Source: Bacteroidaceae bacterium
GTDB lineage: Bacteria; Bacteroidota; Bacteroidia; Bacteroidales; Bacteroidaceae
Length of the DNA stretch: 10,967 nucleotides
NCBI GenBank assembly: GCA_017557475.1
Contig: JAFYYO010000213.1
Location: 1-10,967, forward strand
Reading direction: 5' to 3'
Of the stretch, positions 1 to 7,406 are shown piece by piece (the stretch's first letter is position 1; each line of letters opens with the position of its first letter). The notes under the pieces were generated by a model, which made no database searches, had not been told where the DNA came from, and worked only from the letters and a program-made list of their open reading frames with translations. A program made the translations under genes and the position numbers.

Positions 1-2352
1 AAGATCGTGGTAGGCGAAGGCGATAGCCGTGATCTTCCTGCCCGTTATCTGCGTCGCACTTTCTCCGTCAAAAGCAAAGTTCGTCGCGCCACACTCTATA
101 TAAGTGGTATGGGATGGGGCTGTACCTACATCAACGGCAAGCCTGTCAGCAAGGATGTCTTCGGCACATTACAGACTGACTACACCAAGACCGTCTATTA
201 CAACACTTACGACGTCACCTCTCTCCTTCGCAAAGGCAACAACGCCATAGGCTCCGTTCTGGGCAACGGCTATGTGCTTGGCTTCAACAAGGGTTGCACC
301 TCCTACGGCTTGCCTCGCCTCAAGGCTCAACTTGTCATCGAAACTGCCCAAGACACATTGACCATCGTCTCTGGAACAGACTGGAAAGTCACGACAGAAG
401 GCCCTATTCAGCGCAATAATCTCTGGGCTGGTGAACGCTACGAGGCTGTCCGTGAGATGACAGACTGGACGACAGCTTCCTTCGACGACAGCAGTTGGCA
501 ACAGGCCGACCGCTTGAAAGAACCGACGGGCATCTTGCTGCCTCAACCCTGTCAGGGTATGCAAGTGCAAAAGGAACTGAATGCAAAGAGCATTCGTCGC
601 ACAGGCGATGGTCGTTTCATCATCGATATGGGGCAGAACATGGTTGGACAACTTCGTGTCCGCCTCATGGGAAAGAAGGATGTGCCTGTCGTCATCCGAC
701 ATGCTGAGATACTCGATCCGAAGAATCCCGACCAGCTCTCCGTCGCCAATCTGCGTGGTGCGAAATGTACCGATACATACATCCCAGCCATCGATGGTGT
801 GTTCACTTACCAGCCGCAACTCACCTATCAAGGCTTCCGCTTTGTAGAGATAAGCGGCATCGAAAGGGAGCCCAAGCTGAAGGACATCACTGGTTGCGTC
901 ATCTATGACAGTATGGCAGACCAAGGCACCTTCGAGTGTGACAACGAACTCCTCAACAAATTGCACGAAAACGCCTATTGGGGCATCATCGGCAACTACC
1001 ATGGAATGCCCACGGACTGTCCTCAGCGCGATGAACGAATGGGTTGGCTGGGCGACCACGCAATGGGATGCTACGGCGAGAATCTGCTCGTGGACAATGG
1101 CCCTCTGTATTACAAGTGGCTGCAAGACGTTTGGGACACGCAGGACGACGATGGCCTCATTGCCGACGTAGCACCTGGCTTCTGGATTGTTCGCAATAAG
1201 GACGTTGCCTGGGGGGCTCTCTCGGTCTATGCAACCTTTATGCTCTACCGACGCTACAACGACCTCAATGCCGTGCTGAAGTACTATCCTTTCCTTCAGA
1301 CTTACTTGAATTATCTGGATCATAACCTCAAGGATGGCATTGTGACGACTAATACTTACGGCGACTGGTGCATGCCTCCCGAACGACCAGACCTGATTCA
1401 TAGCGAAGATCCGGCTCGTAAGACAGACGGTGCACTCATCTCTTCTGCCATGTATTACAGCATGCTCACCATGATGGGACAGCTTGCAATGCAGCTTGGA
1501 CGTGAAGGTGATATGCTCGATTACGACAAGAAACAGCAGAATCTCAAGGATGCCTATAACCGCCACTTCTATCATCCTGAGACGGGCAGCTACTCAAACA
1601 ATACCGTTACAGCCAACCTCTTGTCGCTCGAGTTTGGCCTCGTGCCCGATGGCGACGAAGAGCGTGTCCTGCAGAACATCGTTGATGTAACGAAGGACAC
1701 ATACAACGACCACGTCAGCTGCGGCGTGATTGGCATGCAGCATCTCATGACCTGCTTGACGAATCGAGGGCACCTGGACCAAGCAATGCGCATCATCTTA
1801 CAGAAAGACTATCCCAGTTTCGGCTATATGATAGATAAAGGCGCCACGACTATCTGGGAGCTTTGGAACGGTGATACAGCCGATCCGGCTATGAACAGCG
1901 GCAATCATGTCATGCTTCTTGGCGACCTCCTCGTCTGGATGTATGGTGACTTGGCTGGCATACGTCAATCTTCAAGAAGTCGTGCTTACAAGGAACTGGA
2001 TATGTCCATCAATATGCCTGAAGAGTTGAACCATGTGCGTGCTTCGCACGACACGCCTTATGGTACAGTCAGCAGTGAATGGTGGCGTACGGAGGAAGGC
2101 ATCACTTGGGAAGTCGAGGTTCCTGCCAACACATCTGCACGCATTCATATTCCCAGCGGCTATACCATACAAGGAATGCACAGCTTGCGATGGGCAAGTG
2201 CAGAAGTAGAAGGAGATAATATCTGTCTGCTTGTCGGTTCCGGCACTTACACCATTAATGCTCATAAGGTCTTTACCGCTCCTGCGTCCACACTGTTGCG
2301 ACGTGTGACGAACACCATAAAGAACATACCCGAATTCCTCAAGAACTTATAA
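1..2352 (+). CDS. GH78 alpha-L-rhamnosidase, 5' end missing
   Basis: Inverting glycosidase that would release terminal alpha-L-rhamnose from pectin, other plant polysaccharides or rhamnosylated glycosides. The reading frame is open from base 1, so the true start and any signal peptide lie left of the window. The GTG at 7 is not a credible start because the domain is already under way. Numbering from that GTG, about residues 10-160 match the family's N-terminal beta-sandwich and about 185-290 the concanavalin-like domain. The (alpha/alpha)6 catalytic barrel follows with the hallmark DCPQRDERMGW at 337-347. E343 is the presumed general acid. E618 in TIWELWNG is the presumed general base, and both are present. 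A C-terminal beta-sandwich occupies about 665-760. The gene is first of four close plus-strand genes, 17 bp before the next. Family assignment is firm; the substrate is inferred. Confidence 0.95.
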   Translation, partial: KIVVGEGDSRDLPARYLRRTFSVKSKVRRATLYISGMGWGCTYINGKPVSKDVFGTLQTDYTKTVYYNTYDVTSLLRKGNNAIGSVLGNGYVLGFNKGCTSYGLPRLKAQLVIETAQDTLTIVSGTDWKVTTEGPIQRNNLWAGERYEAVREMTDWTTASFDDSSWQQADRLKEPTGILLPQPCQGMQVQKELNAKSIRRTGDGRFIIDMGQNMVGQLRVRLMGKKDVPVVIRHAEILDPKNPDQLSVANLRGAKCTDTYIPAIDGVFTYQPQLTYQGFRFVEISGIEREPKLKDITGCVIYDSMADQGTFECDNELLNKLHENAYWGIIGNYHGMPTDCPQRDERMGWLGDHAMGCYGENLLVDNGPLYYKWLQDVWDTQDDDGLIADVAPGFWIVRNKDVAWGALSVYATFMLYRRYNDLNAVLKYYPFLQTYLNYLDHNLKDGIVTTNTYGDWCMPPERPDLIHSEDPARKTDGALISSAMYYSMLTMMGQLAMQLGREGDMLDYDKKQQNLKDAYNRHFYHPETGSYSNNTVTANLLSLEFGLVPDGDEERVLQNIVDVTKDTYNDHVSCGVIGMQHLMTCLTNRGHLDQAMRIILQKDYPSFGYMIDKGATTIWELWNGDTADPAMNSGNHVMLLGDLLVWMYGDLAGIRQSSRSRAYKELDMSINMPEELNHVRASHDTPYGTVSSEWWRTEEGITWEVEVPANTSARIHIPSGYTIQGMHSLRWASAEVEGDNICLLVGSGTYTINAHKVFTAPASTLLRRVTNTIKNIPEFLKNL

Positions 2353-2369
2353 CATCATAACCTTCAACC

Positions 2370-3041
2370 ATGATACAAAATGATTTGCAGCGCCTCCGTT
2401 GGATGATTCTTGACGAGGCTCTTCGCGACCCTGAAATGGAATACTTCATGGGCGAGCGAACCAAAACAAACGAGACTGGTAATACCCGCAGCCTGATTCA
2501 TTATGTCAACACACGACTCAAGGCCGTCAACCGTGACTTCAGTTGCAGCAAGCGCATGTTGCAGAACGATGTCGCTTTCTTCGTGCTGAAGGGAGCTCGC
2601 CTTGAGCCACGCTTCCGTCGCGGACACAAGCGCATCCTTCGTTACATCAACCTCGAGTGGAAGAACCCTCTGCTCAAAGCGGCTTCGTTCCTCAGGTATG
2701 ATGGCGCTCCTGTGTGTGCTTTGCCCGATGGACCGCTGACACCTGTGACGCTTCGCATTGGCAACGACGAAGATGTCGTTCGTGCCAAGCTCGGCAATCC
2801 CGAGGTGCTTCAGCGCAGCACTGACTCTAAGACAAACTCTGTCACCATTCAGGTGGAGTTGCCGATGAGCGACGCCTTGCAGAACGTTATCCTTGGCTTG
2901 GGAACAAGTGTTGAAGTGCTTGCTCCTGAGAGCCTTCGTGAAGACCTTCGTCAGACAATAGCCGGTTTGCAGAAGTTCTACAAGAAAGAAACTGTTCCCA
3001 AGAAGACCGTTCAGGGCGACCTGTTTGAGGGACTTTTCTAA
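2370..3041 (+). CDS. Compact WYL-family-like regulator lacking the WYL core
   Basis: A 223-residue predicted cytoplasmic protein, probably DNA-binding. Residues about 8-72 resemble the winged-helix N-terminus of Bacteroidota WYL regulators, with SKRMLQNDVAFF (60-71) at the recognition helix and wing. Residues 80-101 (RFRRGHKRILRY and following) resemble the stretch after the helix-turn-helix in those proteins. Residues about 125-205 resemble the C-terminal WCX domain, including LGLGTSVEVLAPESLREDL (175-193). The ligand-sensing WYL domain expected between them is absent, and full-length relatives are usually about 300-340 residues. The frame is intact, so this looks like a settled short form rather than a fresh deletion. 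It ends in a lysine-rich linker and QGDLFEGLF. It sits 17 bp after the rhamnosidase gene and 40 bp before the GH2 gene. Regulation of this operon is inferred from position only. Confidence 0.7.
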   Translation: MIQNDLQRLRWMILDEALRDPEMEYFMGERTKTNETGNTRSLIHYVNTRLKAVNRDFSCSKRMLQNDVAFFVLKGARLEPRFRRGHKRILRYINLEWKNPLLKAASFLRYDGAPVCALPDGPLTPVTLRIGNDEDVVRAKLGNPEVLQRSTDSKTNSVTIQVELPMSDALQNVILGLGTSVEVLAPESLREDLRQTIAGLQKFYKKETVPKKTVQGDLFEGLF

Positions 3042-3052
3042 GAGACTGTAGT

Positions 3053-3081
3053 TGAAACAATAATTATAATAGATAAAAAGT
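3053..3081 (+). promoter_or_regulatory. A/T-rich translation leader of the GH2 gene
   Basis: The 29 bases before the ATG are almost entirely A and T and contain no Shine-Dalgarno sequence. This is the usual Bacteroidota arrangement, where an unstructured leader aids ribosome binding. No TAnnTTTG promoter box is convincing here, so the GH2 gene is probably read from the upstream operon promoter. Confidence 0.4.
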
Positions 3082-4917
3082 ATGAAACACTTCAGCAAAC
3101 TGCTTATGGCGGCGACTCTGCTGCTCTCCTTTGGCAGCATCGTTAAGGCTGCGGACCTTCCTCGCAGCGAGTATCCACGTCCTCAGTTCGAGCGTGCCGA
3201 CTGGGTGAACCTCAACGGCACTTGGAGCTATAGTTTCGACTTCGGTCAGACAGGAGCCGAGAAAGGCTGGCGCGAGAGCAAAGGCTTCGACGGCAAGATA
3301 ACCGTTCCCTTCTGCCCTGAGAGCAGCCTCTCTGGCGTTCAGTACACCGACTTCATTCCCTGCATCTGGTACCAACGCAACATTGAAATCCCGGCAGCTT
3401 GGGCAGACAAGAACATTTTACTCAACTTCGGTGCTGTCGATTATGACGCTACGTTTTACATCGACGGAAAGAAGGTAGGTCGTCATTGTGGCACAGGTTC
3501 GTCCTTCTCTCTCGACATCACCAAGTTCGTGAAGGCTGGCGGAAGTGCCAATCTCGTCATTATGGTAAAGGACGCACTTCGTGGAGGCAAGCAGCCTGGC
3601 GGTAAGCAGAGCACCTCACTGAAGAGTGCCGGCTGTAACTACACTCGTGTGACAGGCATTTGGCAGACGGTCTGGATGGAGGCAGTCAATCCTATGGGTT
3701 TGAAATGCATCTTCGCTACGCCCGACATCGACCAGCAGCAACTCGTCGTTCGCCCTGAGTTCTATGAGGAAGGCAACGGCAACATGCTGACCGTTCAAGT
3801 GTTCGACGGAAAGAAACTCGTGTCGAGCAAGCAGGCTCCTGCAACCAATAACACAGTCATCGTGCTTCCCATCAAGAATCCAAAGCTTTGGACACCTGAG
3901 ACTCCTAACCTTTATGATGTGAAGTACACGGTTCGCGACGCCAAGGGCAACGTCCTGGATGAGGTGAAGTCCTATGCCGGAATGCGCAAGATACACCTTG
4001 CCGGCGGCTACTTCTACCTTAATAATAAGCCTTACTTCCAGCGTCTTGTGCTCGACCAGGGCTACTATCCCGACGGCATCTGGACGGCTCCTAGCGATGA
4101 AGCTCTGCGTCATGACATCGAGATGAGCAAGGCTGTGGGCTTCAACGGCGCTCGTCTGCACCAGAAGGTCTTCGAGGAAAGATACTTCTATTGGGCCGAT
4201 AAACTGGGTTATATCTGCTGGGGCGAGCAGGCAAGTTGGGGCTTGGACGTCAACAACGAAGAGGCTGTCCGCAATTTCCTTACGGAGTGGGCAGACGAAG
4301 TGGTGCGTGACCGCAACCATCCTTGCATTGTAACCTGGACGCCTCTCAATGAGACTTGGGGCGCTCGCGACGGTGTGTATGTCCGCTTCGTGAATGACCT
4401 CTACAATCTCACCAAGGCCATCGACCCCACGCGACCCGTCAACGATTCCAGCGGCGATGCCCACGTCAAGACGGACATCTGGAGTGTGCACGACTATAGC
4501 CGCGAGTATGAGCGTCTTACTGCCAATCATGAGATCAAGAAAGGCGTGGAGCCTTATCGCAACATGGGCGGCAAGGACTTCCTCGCAAACTATAACGGAC
4601 AGCCTTACATGCTGGATGAGTTCGGCGGACTGGGTTGGATACCGAAAGAGGAGCGTGCCAATTCTTGGGGTTACGGCGCACAGATAGAGACAGAGGACGA
4701 GTTCTTCCAGATTCTCGAGAAAGAGGTCGATGCCATCATCGCCTGCAAGCACATCACAGCCTTCTGCTACACGCAAATCACCGACGTTGAGCAGGAGAAG
4801 AATGGCGTCTACTATTATGACCGTCGTCCAAAGTTCGATGCAGCCAAGTGGAAAGCCATATTCGAGAAGATACCTTCAATTATTGAGAACCCACAGGACT
4901 TGAGCGGCTGGAAATAG
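3082..4917 (+). CDS. Secreted GH2 family glycoside hydrolase
   Basis: A 611-residue retaining glycosidase of family GH2, the family of beta-galactosidases, beta-glucuronidases and beta-mannosidases. A signal peptide (hydrophobic core about 7-20, probable cut after VKA near 23) predicts export to the periplasm or beyond. The N-terminal jelly-roll includes LNGTWSYSFD and IWYQRNIEIP. An immunoglobulin-like sandwich follows VTGIWQTVWME, then a TIM barrel from about residue 305. The acid/base is E424 in PLNETWG and the nucleophile E513 in MLDEFGG, both intact. The protein ends soon after the barrel, without the extra C-terminal domains of large beta-galactosidases. The region normally carrying an NRHE/SHYP-type signature reads LVLDQGYYPDG and ARLHQK, so specificity should not be assumed to be beta-galactoside. 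It lies between the regulator and the lipoprotein gene. Family firm, substrate unknown. Confidence 0.92.
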   Translation: MKHFSKLLMAATLLLSFGSIVKAADLPRSEYPRPQFERADWVNLNGTWSYSFDFGQTGAEKGWRESKGFDGKITVPFCPESSLSGVQYTDFIPCIWYQRNIEIPAAWADKNILLNFGAVDYDATFYIDGKKVGRHCGTGSSFSLDITKFVKAGGSANLVIMVKDALRGGKQPGGKQSTSLKSAGCNYTRVTGIWQTVWMEAVNPMGLKCIFATPDIDQQQLVVRPEFYEEGNGNMLTVQVFDGKKLVSSKQAPATNNTVIVLPIKNPKLWTPETPNLYDVKYTVRDAKGNVLDEVKSYAGMRKIHLAGGYFYLNNKPYFQRLVLDQGYYPDGIWTAPSDEALRHDIEMSKAVGFNGARLHQKVFEERYFYWADKLGYICWGEQASWGLDVNNEEAVRNFLTEWADEVVRDRNHPCIVTWTPLNETWGARDGVYVRFVNDLYNLTKAIDPTRPVNDSSGDAHVKTDIWSVHDYSREYERLTANHEIKKGVEPYRNMGGKDFLANYNGQPYMLDEFGGLGWIPKEERANSWGYGAQIETEDEFFQILEKEVDAIIACKHITAFCYTQITDVEQEKNGVYYYDRRPKFDAAKWKAIFEKIPSIIENPQDLSGWK

Positions 4918-4960
4918 GCTAATCGTCCAAGATATAGTCCCTAGAGTAACTTTTGTTCCT

Positions 4961-4980
4961 ATAATAATTAATAAACAATC
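4961..4980 (+). promoter_or_regulatory. A/T-rich translation leader of the lipoprotein gene
   Basis: The 20 bases before the ATG are nearly all A and T, resembling the leader before the GH2 gene, with no Shine-Dalgarno. Just upstream, TAACTTTTG at 4947-4955 resembles the Bacteroidetes -7 box but carries one extra T and has no matching TTTG 19-21 bases before it, so a separate promoter is doubtful. Confidence 0.35.
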
Positions 4981-5856
4981 ATGAAGAAATCAATCATCTT
5001 TGTTGCTGCTTTGGCAGCAATGTTCCTGGCTGCTTGCTGCGGTCAGAAGAAGTGTAATTGCGACTGCGAAGCCTGCAAGAACTGTGTTGAGAAGCAAGAT
5101 CCGAATGCTCCTCAGGACAGCGCAACAATCGTTGACAACGAGCAGTACGACTTGTCTCAGTTGAAGGTAGATGCCGACGGCTACTATGTGCTCTTCGATG
5201 GTACCAGCCTCGACGGATGGCGCGGCTATGGTCAGGAAGCTGTTCCCACAAGCTGGGAGAATGCTGATGGCTGCATTCACCTCGTTGGTAGCGGCACTGG
5301 CGAAGCTCAAGTTGAAGGCGGTGGCGACCTCCTGTTCGCTCACAAGTTCAAGAACTTCACCTTCGAGTGCGAGTACAAGATCAGCAAGGGCGGCAACTCC
5401 GGCATCTTCTATCTTGCTCAGGAAGCTAAGGGCAAGGACGGCAACTACCTGCCCATCTGGCAGTCTTGCTCAGAGTATCAGGTGCTCGACAATGCCAATC
5501 ATGAGGATGCCAATCAAGGTATCGACGGCAATCGTCAGGCTGCTTCTCTCTACGACATGATTCCTGCCAAGCCTCAGAACGCAAAGCCTTTCGGCGAATG
5601 GAACACCGTGAAGATTCGCGTCTTCAAGGGCTCTGTTTGGCACTACCAGAATGGCGAGGAAGTTCTGGAGTATCATCTCTGGACTCCGAAGTGGAAAGAG
5701 ATGCTCGACGGCAGCAAGTTCAAGAAGGGCGGCGAGTTCCCGGCAGCTTACGACCTGATGATTGTCGAAGGTCAGAAGGACGGTGGTTACATCGCATTCC
5801 AAGACCACGGCGACGACGTTTGGTATCGCAACGTCCGCATTAAGTTGGATGAATAA
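4981..5856 (+). CDS. PF06439 (DUF1080, 3-keto-disaccharide hydrolase family) lipoprotein
   Basis: A 291-residue envelope lipoprotein. The signal peptide ends in the lipobox LAAC, so C19 should be lipidated. Residues about 66-290 form one concanavalin-like jelly-roll of the DUF1080 family. Hallmarks are LFDGTSLDGW (71-80), GNSGIFYL (138-145), EYQVLD (165-170), GYIAFQDHG (269-277) and VWYRNVRIK (280-288). Some members act on 3-keto-glycosides made by oxidoreductases of the Gfo/Idh/MocA type; others are uncharacterised carbohydrate-active or binding proteins. No such oxidoreductase is in the window. Oddly, the first residues of the mature protein hold seven cysteines (19, 20, 25, 27, 29, 32, 35), before an acidic linker. 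The common Bacteroidota surface-export signal (acidic run right after the lipid cysteine) is not evident, so periplasmic versus surface location is open. It is last in its operon, followed by a terminator. Confidence 0.9.
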   Translation: MKKSIIFVAALAAMFLAACCGQKKCNCDCEACKNCVEKQDPNAPQDSATIVDNEQYDLSQLKVDADGYYVLFDGTSLDGWRGYGQEAVPTSWENADGCIHLVGSGTGEAQVEGGGDLLFAHKFKNFTFECEYKISKGGNSGIFYLAQEAKGKDGNYLPIWQSCSEYQVLDNANHEDANQGIDGNRQAASLYDMIPAKPQNAKPFGEWNTVKIRVFKGSVWHYQNGEEVLEYHLWTPKWKEMLDGSKFKKGGEFPAAYDLMIVEGQKDGGYIAFQDHGDDVWYRNVRIKLDE

Positions 5857-5883
5857 TCATTTCCAAACTTTAGGCTAAAACAA

Positions 5884-5925
5884 AGAGAGGCAGACGAACA
5901 TGTTCGTTTGCCTCTCTCTCTTTTT
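5884..5925 (+). terminator. Rho-independent terminator after the lipoprotein gene
   Basis: The arms 5884-5900 and 5901-5917 are complementary over 17 positions with a single G-U pair (5893 with 5908), followed by CTC and five T residues. The centre ACGAACATGTTCGT is a perfect palindrome, so the RNA loop would be the innermost four or so bases. It lies 27 bp after the stop codon. On the other strand the hairpin is followed by CTTTGTTTT, so it might also stop the converging transcript. Confidence 0.9.
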
Positions 5926-5960
5926 GTATGTTATGTTTGAAATTCCTTTGAAACACAGAT

Positions 5961-6056
5961 AATTCTTAAATCGCAACCTGCGTTTGTAGAAACGCAACTT
6001 GCGATTCTACAGATGCAACCTGCGATCGTCGGAACGCAGCTTGCGTTTCAAGAATT
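5961..6056. repeat. Four palindromic 21-bp repeats inside an inverted repeat
   Basis: Four 12-base elements begin at 5971, 5992, 6013 and 6034, exactly 21 bp apart. Each is close to WCGCAACYTGCG and nearly palindromic (CGCA ... TGCG). Nine-base spacers between them vary, but the first two are inverted copies of each other (TGTAGAA at 5985-5991, TTCTACA at 6005-6011). This makes a 27-base hairpin centred on 5998 with the second element as its inner stem. AATTCTT (5961-5967) and AAGAATT (6050-6056) enclose the whole block, so it could also fold as one long imperfect stem. It sits between the converging gene ends. Possible roles are a bidirectional terminator or mRNA 3' stabiliser, a protein-binding array, or a small dispersed intergenic repeat. 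None is shown by sequence alone. Confidence 0.85.
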
Positions 6057-6113
6057 AAGTTAAGTCAGGTGAAAAAGAGGCAACGAGAAGAAGGAGAATA
6101 GGGCTTGCGACGT

Positions 6114-7406
6114 TTAGAGACTAATGCTGTCCCAAAGCGCAATCCTGCTGCTGATGTAACCCGTCTTGCCGTTGATGCTGACCTTGTACCAGATGTTGTA
6201 ATCGCTCTTGTCATACTCGAGCCCCAGGCATGGATAGCCCTCGGGCACCTCATCTTCGGGGTTGTCCAGCGTGAAGAGCACCTGGCTTTGCTTCGATGGG
6301 CCTTTGCGGACATTGGCTTTCCTGATGTCGCTTTTCAAGTAGACGAAGCCTTGTCCATTCTTTGCTTCGCGAAGCTCCACTCTTGCCTCCGATTTTGGCA
6401 CGAGGTCGTATTCTTGTGTCTCAACAAAGTAGCTGTCGCCCGAATCGGCAAGGTAGTACCCTTCATAGCCATCATTGGTGACGACCACTTTCCCCGCTGT
6501 GGCATACTCCCGCACGCCTTCCCGCATGTCTGTTGCCGACCTGATGCACATGCCGTCTCGTGGCGCGAAGTCCTTGCTGTGCCACTCCAGCACGTCGCCC
6601 TTCATCAGCTCGGCAAAGAGGCATTCGCCGTAGTAACCATACTGAATCTGATAGGTGTGCCTTTCACCGCGGCTGTGCCTGAAGGGAGCTCCGAGAAAGA
6701 GCGAGTCGGGCAGGAGGATAGCTCTCGTGTCGTCGGACGTTATGCGGAGCGTGAAGTCATCGACCTTGCCATTCGCCCAGCGAGAGGCAGGCGCCAGGGA
6801 GTAGGGCACCTCGAACTTACGGCCTACACCATAACTCATCTTGTAGCGGTAGGTGTGGCGCACGGTGTTCTCTCCCTGCTTGAATGGCGCGTCGAAGTAG
6901 TAGGCATAGGCAAAGGTGCAGAAGCTGTCGGGCATGGCCGGGTTGACGAGAACATCATCCATTGGCACTTCGCTGTCCGGCACTTCACTGTAGCCCTTCC
7001 ATTGCGTCATGTCGAGTGGTGCGAAGTCCGTCTCTTTGTCGTATTGCGAGGCAATGATGCCGTTGTGGTGTTGCAGCTCCTGTCCGTTGAAAAGAACAGT
7101 GAAGTCCTGAATGAACGGATGTTTCCCTTCGCGGGAGAAAGGCGCCCATGCGTTGTACGGCGCTGCCGCCTCGAAGGCCATCGTCACCCTTTTGTCCTTA
7201 CTATTATTATATAATGTGTAGTTCACCGACACTGTGGCGAAACTGTCCTTGCATAGCGTTATCTCAAGAACTTCCTTCTTGACCGAGATGTCGGTATCCT
7301 TCAGTGGCACAAGGAAACTGCCGCTTGTGTAATACACGCCGTCGTTTGCTTTTGTGAGATTAGTCAAAGCAAACATAAGAACAAGAGTGAGTGCGAACTT
7401 TTTCAT
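6114..7406 (-). other. Secreted SH3-domain module, possibly its own gene (430 residues)
   Basis: This is the second half of the fused frame, read from the internal ATG at 7406-7404. It begins with a complete signal peptide (lysines 2-3, hydrophobic core to about residue 16, ANDG near the cut), which argues that it is, or recently was, a separate gene. The first 250 or so mature residues open with NDGVYYTSGSFLVPL and look like an all-beta secreted domain resembling DUF4424-type proteins; that match is tentative. The last 76 residues are a bacterial SH3 domain with NVRKGPSKQS and WYKVSINGKTGYI, a fold commonly linked to cell-wall or glycan binding. Function unknown. There is no Shine-Dalgarno at usual spacing, though a purine run GAGAGGGAAAAAAG lies upstream. 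Confidence 0.7.

Noticed and set aside
169..1575. 468-codon open frame on the minus strand opposite the GH78 gene
   Set aside because: The plus strand encodes an unmistakable rhamnosidase with intact catalytic motifs. The antisense translation matches no family I recognise and is a by-product of codon choice.
2364..3140. 258-codon minus-strand frame opposite the short regulator
   Set aside because: The plus-strand frame carries recognisable helix-turn-helix and WCX similarity and fits the operon; the antisense frame extends into the GH2 start and shows no domain.
4947..4955. TAACTTTTG as a promoter -7 box for the lipoprotein gene
   Set aside because: It has an extra T relative to TAnnTTTG and no TTTG at the proper distance upstream, so it is not called as a promoter.
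5961..6056. CRISPR array
   Set aside because: Repeat units of about 12 bases with 9-base spacers are far too short, the spacers are partly inverted copies, and no cas gene is near.
6105..7214. 369-codon open frame on the plus strand opposite the SH3-domain module
   Set aside because: The minus-strand protein has a signal peptide and SH3 motifs; the plus-strand product has none and lacks initiation signals.
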